From IMG/VR virus record IMGVR_UViG_3300020469_003050, positions 64,001 through 128,000 of that record: 64,000 nucleotides of DNA; one strand, 5' to 3'. Position numbers and translations under genes: made by a program. The notes below the pieces were generated by a model. That model was not told where the DNA came from, did no database searches, and saw only the letters and a program-made list of their open reading frames with translations. This document shows, piece after piece, positions 16,903 through 24,615 of this stretch; within the stretch, counting starts at the first letter, position 1, and every line of letters starts with the position of its first letter. The stretch comes from a virus.

Positions 16903-18030
16903 ATGTCTGCACAAGTTTCAATGAATGATATGGATGTTAGGATCGTAAGACCTAGCGACATTAAAGCTGAAATCAACTATGCTTTTAATAGGCAAAGACC
17001 AGTGTTTATATGGGGCCCTCCGGGTGTCGGTAAATCTGAAATAGTTGATACTATTACGCAAGAAAGGTCAGGTTATATGATTGACCTTAGACTTGCTCTT
17101 ATGGAACCTACTGATTTAAGAGGTATCCCTTATTACAATGAAAAGACAGGTCAAATGATGTGGGCTCCTCCTGCTGATTTACCAAGTCAAGAACTTGCTG
17201 ACCAGTTTGAAAACATTGTATTGTTTTTAGATGAAATGAACCAAGCACCGCAATCAGTACAAGCGGCGGCTTATCAACTTATTCTTAATAGAAGGTTAGG
17301 TTCTTATACACTTCCTGATAATGTTCTAATCGTTGCCGCTGGTAACAGAGAATCAGATAGAGGTGTTGCTTATAGAATGCCTTCTCCACTTGCTAACAGA
17401 TTTGTACACTTAGAAATGGGTGTTGACTTTGAAGATTGGCAGACTTGGGCTCTTGAAAACAAAATCCATTCTGATGTTGTAGGTTACTTAACATCTAACA
17501 AGATGGACTTGTTTAACTTTGACCCTAAAACTGCATCAAGGGCTTTCGCAACTCCAAGGTCTTGGACATTTACATCACAGTTGATGCCTACTAAGGACGA
17601 GACTATTGATGATAGTAAACTTCATGACTTGATTGCAGGTACTGTCGGTGATGGTGTTGCTACTAAGTTTATGGCTCACAGAGCGATTTCAGGTAAACTC
17701 CCTAATCCAACTGATATCTTAAATGGTAAGGTGAAAACGGTATCTAGGGAAGCTAAGGAAATCTCAGCTATGTTTTCTTTAACTGCATCACTTTGTTACG
17801 AGTTAAAAGAACATGCCGAAAAGAACAAAGGCAAAATGGACGAGTTATACAAAATGGCTGATAACTTTTTCAGGTTCATGATGGATAACTTTGAAACTGA
17901 AATGATTGTTCTAGGTGGTAGAACTGCACTAAAAGTTTACAAACTTCCACTAGAGCCTAGGAAGGTTCCTTGTATCGAGGAGTTCTTTAAGAAATACGGT
18001 AAGTTAATTATCGAGGCTCATAACGCATAA
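16903..18030 (+). CDS. MoxR-type AAA+ ATPase
   Basis: A 375-residue ATPase. The Walker A GPPGVGKSE (residues 38-46), Walker B VLFLDEMNQAP and sensor-1 VAAGNRES are intact, with RMPSPLANRF after them, as in MoxR/RavA chaperone ATPases. MoxR proteins act with VWA-domain partners to insert metals or assemble complexes. The likely VWA partner starts 6.6 kb downstream, after the lipid cassette. An upstream in-frame ATG at 16879 lies at the expected transcription start, so the ATG at 16903 (AAAGGAAA upstream) was chosen. Good terminator downstream. Confidence 0.88.
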   Translation: MSAQVSMNDMDVRIVRPSDIKAEINYAFNRQRPVFIWGPPGVGKSEIVDTITQERSGYMIDLRLALMEPTDLRGIPYYNEKTGQMMWAPPADLPSQELADQFENIVLFLDEMNQAPQSVQAAAYQLILNRRLGSYTLPDNVLIVAAGNRESDRGVAYRMPSPLANRFVHLEMGVDFEDWQTWALENKIHSDVVGYLTSNKMDLFNFDPKTASRAFATPRSWTFTSQLMPTKDETIDDSKLHDLIAGTVGDGVATKFMAHRAISGKLPNPTDILNGKVKTVSREAKEISAMFSLTASLCYELKEHAEKNKGKMDELYKMADNFFRFMMDNFETEMIVLGGRTALKVYKLPLEPRKVPCIEEFFKKYGKLIIEAHNA

Positions 18031-18057
18031 GAGCAGACACTTTATTGCGTTTCCAAG

Positions 18058-18089
18058 GGAGAGAGGTCTTGACTTCTCTCCTTTTTTTT
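18058..18089 (+). terminator. rho-independent terminator after the MoxR gene
   Basis: GGAGAGA pairs with TCTCTCC (18058-18064 and 18075-18081), extendable inward by three pairs and outward by three, then follow eight Ts. It overlaps the -35 of the next promoter. Confidence 0.85.
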
Positions 18090-18097
18090 GTTATAAT
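18069..18097 (+). promoter_or_regulatory. promoter of the acyl/halogenase cassette, inside the terminator
   Basis: TTGACT at 18069-18074, 17-base spacer, TATAAT at 18092-18097. The -35 sits in the loop of the MoxR terminator. The same 30-base layout (CTTGACTTC, CTCC, TTTTGTTATAAT) recurs at 26542-26571. The ATG at 18103 is only 6 bases after the -10, so the transcript would be nearly leaderless. Confidence 0.75.
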
Positions 18098-18102
18098 TAG
18101 AT

Positions 18103-19467
18103 ATGATTTGGGAAACAATTAAAGCACAGGCAAAGATCCACGGCAGTAAAACTGCCCTGATATGCCATGATAAGAAATACACATATAGCGAATTAGTTGA
18201 TAGTGTGGAGAAACTATCTGCTACATTATCTACAGCCATCAGACCTGGTGAGCGAGTATTATTTGCGAGTGAAAAAGAATATCATTATGTAAGAATGGTG
18301 CTGGCGTGTGATGCCTTAGGAGTAACATTCATGCCAACGTTTCCCAATTTATCTGATGAGATAGTTGAACGTATAAAGAATGCAAGTCACCCAAATCATA
18401 TAATTCTAAGTGAGGACGATGCATCAAAACTAGAGCCACATAATAAAGGCTTAATGTTTGCCAAAGGTGCAGATGATTTGTATACCGTTATATTTACTAG
18501 CGGTACTACAGGAGAGCCTAAGGCGGTCCCACATACTAGAATGGCTTGCATTCAAGGTTCAATACAAAACATACTAATACAAACTTTAACAAGTGACGAT
18601 GTAATACTTTCACAACTTCCTCCTTGGACTATTGGTGGTCTGTATCTTTATACACTTCCAGGTCTAATGAAAGGGTGTACAGTAATTTGTGAAATGTTTA
18701 ATGCTAGACGTTACATACAAATATGTAAAGAATACAAACCTACTATAGGTATTATTGTTCCTGCTATGATGTTAGCATTATCTAAAACAAGAGGATGGAA
18801 AGAGGCAGACTTATCTCATTGGCGTGAGTTAGGTTTCGGTAGTACAGTTTGTCCTAAAGAAATGCTACAAGAACTATTTGATAAAGGAGCACCTGCATTA
18901 AGAAACTTATATGGTTGTACTGAAACTCATGTACCAATGTTTACACACTTAGCAACTCCAGATGATCCATATCCTTTACAGATTCATATTACTGATAACT
19001 ATGATTTTAAATTAGATAGATATGGTGTTGCTTGGATTAAAGGTGATTGTGTTACAGAAGGATACTTGAATCAAGAAACACCTATAGACAAAGATGGCTA
19101 TTGGTGTACTGGTGATGTATTAGAAACTCAGCATAATCTTTTATTTTATAAATCACGTAAAACTGATTTAATCAAAGTTAATAGTTATAATGTATCTCCT
19201 GTTAGAGTAGAGAATATGTTTTTACCACATGATAATGTTAACGAAGTTTGTGTAACATATCGTGACAGAGGTCTAGGAGAGAAAGAAATAGTTGCAGTAG
19301 TCAGTACGGATAGCGAGATAAATAGTCTTGAATTGATGGACTTTGTTAAAGACAAACTATTTCAGTACGAGATACCTAAAGAAATTATTGTTACTAAAAA
19401 CCCATTACCTAGAAATCCTATGGGAAAAGTTCAAAGACATGTTGTCAAAGAACAATTTGTGGAGTAG
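18103..19467 (+). CDS. AMP-dependent acyl-CoA/acyl-ACP ligase
   Basis: ANL-superfamily enzyme that adenylates a carboxylic acid and passes it to CoA or to an ACP. The 454-residue protein has FTSGTTGEPKAVPH (residues 131-144, motif A3), YGCTETHVP (A5), YWCTGDVLE (A7) and the C-terminal NPMGKVQRH with the catalytic Lys (A10). It is short for the family, with no extra domain. As first gene of the cassette it would activate the fatty acid used by the desaturases and ketosynthase. The free ACP at 50981 is a possible acceptor (inference). The next gene starts three bases after its stop. Confidence 0.92.
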   Translation: MIWETIKAQAKIHGSKTALICHDKKYTYSELVDSVEKLSATLSTAIRPGERVLFASEKEYHYVRMVLACDALGVTFMPTFPNLSDEIVERIKNASHPNHIILSEDDASKLEPHNKGLMFAKGADDLYTVIFTSGTTGEPKAVPHTRMACIQGSIQNILIQTLTSDDVILSQLPPWTIGGLYLYTLPGLMKGCTVICEMFNARRYIQICKEYKPTIGIIVPAMMLALSKTRGWKEADLSHWRELGFGSTVCPKEMLQELFDKGAPALRNLYGCTETHVPMFTHLATPDDPYPLQIHITDNYDFKLDRYGVAWIKGDCVTEGYLNQETPIDKDGYWCTGDVLETQHNLLFYKSRKTDLIKVNSYNVSPVRVENMFLPHDNVNEVCVTYRDRGLGEKEIVAVVSTDSEINSLELMDFVKDKLFQYEIPKEIIVTKNPLPRNPMGKVQRHVVKEQFVE

Positions 19468-19469
19468 AT

Positions 19470-21146
19470 ATGAAAACTAAATTAAACAAACTTGTAATCG
19501 TTGGCGGTGGAATAAACGGTTGGTTCACTGCAGGTTACATGAAAAATAAACACCCTTGGTTAGATGTTAAAATAATTGAGAGTGATACTATTCCTATTAT
19601 AGGTGTAGGAGAGAGTGTAGTTCCTCAAGTAAATGATTTACTAGAAACTTTAGGACTTGAGGAAAGAGATTGGATGAGTTATACAAATTCAATTTATAAA
19701 TTAGGCAATAAGTTTGTTGGTTGGAGTTCACCAGGCAAACGACACCATGTTACAGACCATTGGAACGCACCAAAGGAAGATGTACAATACTATTCATTTT
19801 CATTTGCATTGCCAGAAAAACATCTAACATCTAGTTTTTATAATCAATTAACAACTGATGATTATTTTACTAACTCTAAAGGCGAGGCAGGAGTAGATGA
19901 TAAATGGAATGACTATTGGTTACAATTAGTACGTGAGGGTAAAAGAAATCCTAAAGAATCCTCACAAGATACGCATGAACAACATTATCTGATGGACGGT
20001 AATAAGGCACCATTTGATATGAATGACAATCCTTTACTCGGAGACTGGCAGTCATACTCATTTCATTTAGATGCAAATAGATTTCCAGAACTTATTAGAG
20101 ACAAAGTTGCTTTACCTAAAGGTGTTCAGCATATCATAGGTGATGTAAAAGAAATCATCAAAGATGAGGACGGTTATATTACTAAACTATTATTAGAAGA
20201 TGGCACAGAACACGAAGCCGATTTGTTTGTCGATTGTTCAGGTTTACATAAAGTATTAGTAGGTGGAATGAATAATGAATGGCATGATTATGACTTTATT
20301 CATACACAGGATGCAGTAGTTGGTCCATTAAAATATAAAGATGTTTATAACGAGTTTAGACCTTACACACAAACATATGCACAAGATGAAGGTTGGAACT
20401 TTATTATCTCATTATATAATAGAATGGGTTCAGGATATATCTTTGATAGAACTGAGATATCTCCAGAAGATGCAATGGAAAAGTTTAAAAAGTATTGGGA
20501 AGGTTATGAGTTTATCAAACCACCAAAACATATTTCATGGAAAGCAGGACGTATGGTCACACCATGGAATAAAAATGTGTTAAGTATAGGAATGAGTCAT
20601 TCATTTATTGAACCAATGGAAGGCAATGCAATGTACATATCACAATGGGGTATACAGTTATTAGATAGATTCGTAAATCGACAACAAGAAGATGATGAAA
20701 TTATATCAGCAGGAAGTATACATGCATACAATAAGAGTATGAACGGTTTAGAAGACCATGTTGCAGACTTTATTGCATATCATTATACACTTACGAATAG
20801 AGAAGATACTAACTTTTGGAAGAAACAAAAAGAGTATGGTAAGAAACATAATCATAAAGAAGCCATATGGAAAGAATACAAAAACCCTTATAATCAAATA
20901 GGAAATAGTTTATATCCAGACTATATGTGGATGACTGTAGCAACTGCCATGGGGCATTTCGATGATACAGTTGAACTAAATACTAAAAAAGAATTAATGA
21001 ATAAAGCAGATATCATGTTTGAATATTGCAGAAAATTAAGTGAGGCACAAGGAGAAATGGCTCCACATGCATATGATTGGCATAGAAAGTTTCTGTTTAA
21101 CGGAAAGAGCCATGAGGAAGTATTAGAGGAAGCATTAAAGAAATAA
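19470..21146 (+). CDS. flavin-dependent halogenase (PrnA/RebH-type)
   Basis: A 558-residue FAD enzyme that would chlorinate or brominate an electron-rich substrate with reduced flavin. The FAD loop IVGGGINGWFTAG (residues 10-22) and GVGESVVPQVND (45-56) are typical of tryptophan halogenases, and K77 in YKLGNKFVGW falls where the catalytic Lys79 of PrnA/RebH lies. Two deviations appear: the usual WxWxIP reads WNFIIS, and the EPLES segment reads EPMEGN, so the Ser next to the conserved Glu is Gly. T4-like marine phages are known to carry prnA-like genes. The substrate is unknown; a lipid or aromatic acyl chain is an inference from the neighbours. Confidence 0.88.
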   Translation: MKTKLNKLVIVGGGINGWFTAGYMKNKHPWLDVKIIESDTIPIIGVGESVVPQVNDLLETLGLEERDWMSYTNSIYKLGNKFVGWSSPGKRHHVTDHWNAPKEDVQYYSFSFALPEKHLTSSFYNQLTTDDYFTNSKGEAGVDDKWNDYWLQLVREGKRNPKESSQDTHEQHYLMDGNKAPFDMNDNPLLGDWQSYSFHLDANRFPELIRDKVALPKGVQHIIGDVKEIIKDEDGYITKLLLEDGTEHEADLFVDCSGLHKVLVGGMNNEWHDYDFIHTQDAVVGPLKYKDVYNEFRPYTQTYAQDEGWNFIISLYNRMGSGYIFDRTEISPEDAMEKFKKYWEGYEFIKPPKHISWKAGRMVTPWNKNVLSIGMSHSFIEPMEGNAMYISQWGIQLLDRFVNRQQEDDEIISAGSIHAYNKSMNGLEDHVADFIAYHYTLTNREDTNFWKKQKEYGKKHNHKEAIWKEYKNPYNQIGNSLYPDYMWMTVATAMGHFDDTVELNTKKELMNKADIMFEYCRKLSEAQGEMAPHAYDWHRKFLFNGKSHEEVLEEALKK

Positions 21147-21871
21147 TGACATACCAAAATAGAGTAACATTGAAAGTATTTTTTATGTTAGCAGTATCCG
21201 TAATTGGAATACCTGCTTACTTCTATATGGGTGGTTCATGGCAACTTGCTCTTGCTTTTACTTTGTATGGTTGTGTTACAAATGCATTATCACAAATTGC
21301 ATATCATAGATGGTTATGTCACGACCAGTTTGTTCCACATAGACTAGGACGTTTAGCAATGTTATATGGTATTGTTATGAGTGCTAATGGTAGTCCTATA
21401 CAATATGTTTACTCACATTTAAATCATCATAAGAATTCAGATAAAGAAAAAGATACACACAATCCAGCAGAGTTAGGATTGTTTAAAATGTGGTTAGGTC
21501 AGTATAAGTCACCAGAAGATTATATTAGTTTACGTTTCTTGTTAAGAAAACGTGATGTAGTTTTTGTTAATAGATATTACTGGAAACTATATGCATTGTT
21601 TACATTAATACATTTTATCATAACACCTTGGTTAGTTGTATGGCAAGCATTTAATTTTACTCACATGTGGATAGCATTAACTTGGTTGAACTATGCGGCT
21701 CACAAAGATGGTGGTCCTAGTAAACTAACTGGCTTTGCAAACATATGGATGATGGGCGAAGGTTGCCATGACATACATCATAAGTATGCGAGTAGATTAG
21801 ATATGTCACACGAAGATTTAACAGATTGGGCTGGCAGATATTATATACCAGCATTGTTGGCTAGAAGATGA
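21146..21871 (+). CDS. acyl-CoA/acyl-lipid desaturase, delta9-type
   Basis: Integral membrane di-iron fatty-acid desaturase of 241 residues. All three histidine boxes are present: HRWLCH, HLNHH and HDIHHKYA. There are about four transmembrane segments. The protein is short for a delta9 desaturase, without cytochrome b5 domain. Its ATG overlaps the halogenase stop. It may work with the second desaturase at 22642 on the same acyl chain; such pairs are seen in polyunsaturated or acetylenic fatty-acid pathways (family knowledge; application here is inference). Confidence 0.93.
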   Translation: MTYQNRVTLKVFFMLAVSVIGIPAYFYMGGSWQLALAFTLYGCVTNALSQIAYHRWLCHDQFVPHRLGRLAMLYGIVMSANGSPIQYVYSHLNHHKNSDKEKDTHNPAELGLFKMWLGQYKSPEDYISLRFLLRKRDVVFVNRYYWKLYALFTLIHFIITPWLVVWQAFNFTHMWIALTWLNYAAHKDGGPSKLTGFANIWMMGEGCHDIHHKYASRLDMSHEDLTDWAGRYYIPALLARR

Positions 21872-22038
21872 GAAGTTTATTAAAAATATGGCAGTATGCT
21901 TTAGGTTCTTATTCAGATGATAAGACAAAACCTTATGACAAACAAATGTTAATCATAAGAACTTTTTGGGTACTACTACACATTGCTACATGTGTAATGA
22001 TTATATTAGGTAACGGTCATTTGATGGGCTGGTGGTAA
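21868..22038 (+). CDS. 56-residue membrane peptide in the cassette
   Basis: Small gene found in the gap between the first desaturase and the GNAT-like gene. It overlaps the desaturase stop (ATGA) and the next start (TAATG), which strongly supports translation. The product has a soluble N-terminus and one transmembrane helix (IIRTFWVLLHIATCVMIILG). No family recognised; perhaps an accessory subunit of the membrane desaturases. Confidence 0.75.
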   Translation: MRSLLKIWQYALGSYSDDKTKPYDKQMLIIRTFWVLLHIATCVMIILGNGHLMGWW

Positions 22039-22652
22039 TGAAAGTATTAGAAACTTTTACTGGTGCAGATAATTATGAATTCAAAGTAGTAGAATACGAT
22101 AGCACATTAAAGTCAGACCTAGAAGAATTCTGTCAGAAATGTGACAAGGTAGGTATTCTAAATAATGCAAGTTTAAAAGCATTGAAGTTTGGTAAATGGG
22201 GTAAGCAAGAGAATTGGTGGTTTGTTTATCATAAGGATGAAATAGTATCAATGGCAGGCGCACATTATTTGCCTCATGTACATGATAAATGTTATATGAT
22301 AAATTATAGATTAGCAACACTTCCTGAATGGAGAAACATGGCAGACGATAGACAAAATAGTAGAAGAATGTATCATGAGTTTGGATTTGCTAGACTTGTT
22401 CCTTTCATGGCTGATTGGGCTGTAGAACAAGGTGCAACTGATTGTGTAGTAACTACTGCATCAGAAGACCACAGTGAAGATAGAAGTGGTACGATGCATA
22501 AGATATGGAGATTTGCTTATGTAGTTTGGCCACATGAAGATAAGTTATCTCTATTACATAAAGATTTCCCATTGTATGGTATTAAGCAAGATGTTTGGAG
22601 ATTTAATTGGAGAAACTTTCGTACAGGTGAGAGGATAGAATATGCTAGATAA
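22038..22652 (+). CDS. GNAT-like acyltransferase
   Basis: A 204-residue soluble protein. The central strand WFVYHKDEIVSMAGAHYLP, then NYRLATLPEWRN and FARLVPFMADWAVEQGATDCVVTT, have the beta-strand/helix spacing of GNAT acyltransferases, but the classical Q/RxxGxG/A motif is not clear. It could move an acyl group to or from an amine, for example onto a cassette product. The ATG at 22038 overlaps the preceding stop; a GTG at 22032 is also in frame. Confidence 0.6.
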   Translation: MKVLETFTGADNYEFKVVEYDSTLKSDLEEFCQKCDKVGILNNASLKALKFGKWGKQENWWFVYHKDEIVSMAGAHYLPHVHDKCYMINYRLATLPEWRNMADDRQNSRRMYHEFGFARLVPFMADWAVEQGATDCVVTTASEDHSEDRSGTMHKIWRFAYVVWPHEDKLSLLHKDFPLYGIKQDVWRFNWRNFRTGERIEYAR

Positions 22653-23418
22653 AATAACATATGGTTGGAAAATGAGAATACTATGGATTGTATTGCATAT
22701 TGTATTAATTTACAGTATCATATCAGCGCCAGAGTATTTTTGGTATTCATTTGCATGGGGGTGTATAACAACTATGGTAGGCGGCTTTGCTGGTTGGCAT
22801 AGATATTGGGCACACAGAAGTTATCAGACAGGAAGGAAAAGACAAGTACTTCTTCTTTGGTGGGGTGCATTAGGCTTTCCAGGTAAACCACTTCCTACTA
22901 TAGGTGGACATAGATTGCATCACAAATATGCAGATGTAGAAGGCATGGATATTCATTCACCAAGAGAAAAATCATGGTGGGAAAACTTAATGGGATTCTA
23001 TGAAGACTTCCCTAAAGAAAGAAGAATTTTTAAAGACTTGTATATGGATCCGCAAGTAAGATTTATGCAACGATATTATTTTCAAATTATAACAGTTGCA
23101 ATGATTGTACTATTCTTAATTGATCCAATCTTACCAGGTTATGTATTAGGTATCACAGGTGTATATCAATTCTGGGTAGGTACATTTGGTATAGTACATT
23201 TGCTACACATATTTGGTAAAGCAGACCATGATACAGGAGACGATAGTAAAAATAGTTGGTTACTTGCATTGTTTACATTCGGAGAAGGTTGGCACAACAA
23301 TCATCATAACAATAGTTTAAGTTATACCACACAAGAAAAATGGTATCAGTTTGACCCAACCGGGTTAGTAATTAAATATTTCATAGCAACGGATTTAAAA
23401 CATGACCGTATATATTAA
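22642..23418 (+). CDS. second acyl desaturase, delta9/JamB-like layout
   Basis: Membrane di-iron desaturase of 258 residues with the boxes HRYWAH, HRLHHKYAD and HNNHHNN, and GEGWHNNHH before the last. About five hydrophobic segments are visible. It is only distantly similar to the first desaturase of the cassette. Terminal acetylenases such as JamB belong to this fold and act on acyl-ACPs, so the same chemistry is possible, but simple delta9 desaturation is the default reading. Its ATG lies within the end of the GNAT gene and it overlaps the ketosynthase start. Confidence 0.93.
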   Translation: MLDKITYGWKMRILWIVLHIVLIYSIISAPEYFWYSFAWGCITTMVGGFAGWHRYWAHRSYQTGRKRQVLLLWWGALGFPGKPLPTIGGHRLHHKYADVEGMDIHSPREKSWWENLMGFYEDFPKERRIFKDLYMDPQVRFMQRYYFQIITVAMIVLFLIDPILPGYVLGITGVYQFWVGTFGIVHLLHIFGKADHDTGDDSKNSWLLALFTFGEGWHNNHHNNSLSYTTQEKWYQFDPTGLVIKYFIATDLKHDRIY

Positions 23419-24550
23419 CGACTTGTCTTGCTTTACACCTTTCGGTGATTTAGAGCAAACATGGAAGGGCGTAACAGAAAACAAAGTAGCATACGGACCT
23501 ATTACTAAGTTTGACCCAAACGAAAGTAGATATACACGAAGCAAAGTAGCGGGCGAGTTTCATTTTAATGCAGAAGATTATCCTATCATAACTGAGTCAG
23601 AACGTGATAGACTTCCAGAATCTAATCAATGGGCTTTAGCATTAGCAAGTAAGATAGATTTAGATATTATAGATAAAAGCAGAACAGGTGTTATTGTATC
23701 ACCAGGCTTTTCAATGTACTTAGAAATACTAAAAGCAAATAAGGACAATGCAGATAACATTTATCATTACTGTCCTGATATGATTGCACACAATATAAAC
23801 ATGAAATATGGTTTAACTGGTGCTAGTGCAATGACATTAACCGCATGTAGTACAGGTGTTTATAGTGTAATATGGGCGGCTATGATGATTGAAATGGGAA
23901 TGATAGACCATGCTTTAGCAGGCTCAGTAGACGTAACAATACACCCTGATGCATTCAAACAGATGGGTAAATTAAGAGCATTGACAACTAAATTCAATGA
24001 TACACCAGAAAAAGCATCAAGACCTTATGATACAAAACGTGACGGTTTAGTATTAAGTGAGGGTGGTGCAATATTCTTATTAAGTAAAAATAAAACAAAT
24101 AAAACAATCTGTCAGATAGATGGTTATGCAGTAAACAATGATGCATATCAAACTGTCGCACCTCACCCTAACGGAGAAGAAGTGCAGAAATGTATGGCAG
24201 AGGCTCTAAAAGGCAGAATACCTAGTCTTATTAATGTACACGGTACATCTACTCCTATGGGAGATTATGCTGAATTAGATGCTATTAATAGACTAGGATT
24301 ACAAGAAGTGCCGATTACTGCGAACAAATCTCAACTAGGACATTGTATGGGAGCCGCTGGTTCTGTAGAGTTAGCTATGTCTATAATGTCTCTAAAACAT
24401 GCTATTATACCGCCTACGGTGAACGTAGAAGAGGTTGAAGAAGGATATAGTCCAAAGATATACAATAAGTCAACTAGTGCAGAAATAACGTCTGTATTGT
24501 GTAATTCCTTCGGTTTTGGCGGTACAAATGCTAGTATTTTAGTTAGTTGA
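23402..24550 (+). CDS. beta-ketoacyl-ACP synthase (FabF/KS type)
   Basis: Condensing enzyme of 382 residues. The thiolase-fold triad is intact: C149 in TACSTG, H280 in VHGTSTPMGD and H314 in LGHCMGAAG, with SRPYDTKRDG and the C-terminal NSFGFGGTNAS. It is slightly shorter than FabF (about 412), with a shortened N-terminal half. A KS needs an ACP-bound substrate and extender; no acyltransferase or reductase follows, so it may do only one elongation, or use the host's fatty-acid enzymes (inference). Last gene of the cassette; a repeat-family promoter starts four bases later. Confidence 0.95.
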   Translation: MTVYINDLSCFTPFGDLEQTWKGVTENKVAYGPITKFDPNESRYTRSKVAGEFHFNAEDYPIITESERDRLPESNQWALALASKIDLDIIDKSRTGVIVSPGFSMYLEILKANKDNADNIYHYCPDMIAHNINMKYGLTGASAMTLTACSTGVYSVIWAAMMIEMGMIDHALAGSVDVTIHPDAFKQMGKLRALTTKFNDTPEKASRPYDTKRDGLVLSEGGAIFLLSKNKTNKTICQIDGYAVNNDAYQTVAPHPNGEEVQKCMAEALKGRIPSLINVHGTSTPMGDYAELDAINRLGLQEVPITANKSQLGHCMGAAGSVELAMSIMSLKHAIIPPTVNVEEVEEGYSPKIYNKSTSAEITSVLCNSFGFGGTNASILVS

Positions 24551-24554
24551 AAAC

Positions 24555-24582
24555 TTGACAATATCAAGAATCGTGTTATTAT
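24555..24582 (+). promoter_or_regulatory. repeat-family promoter before the VWA gene
   Basis: TTGACA at 24555-24560, 16-base spacer with GAATCGTGT, TATTAT at 24577-24582. From -35 to the leader (ATACATAATGAAAAACAAAGG) it is almost identical to the MoxR promoter at 16842. Confidence 0.85.
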
Positions 24583-24615
24583 GTATACATAATGAAAAAC
24601 AAAGGTAACTCAAAT

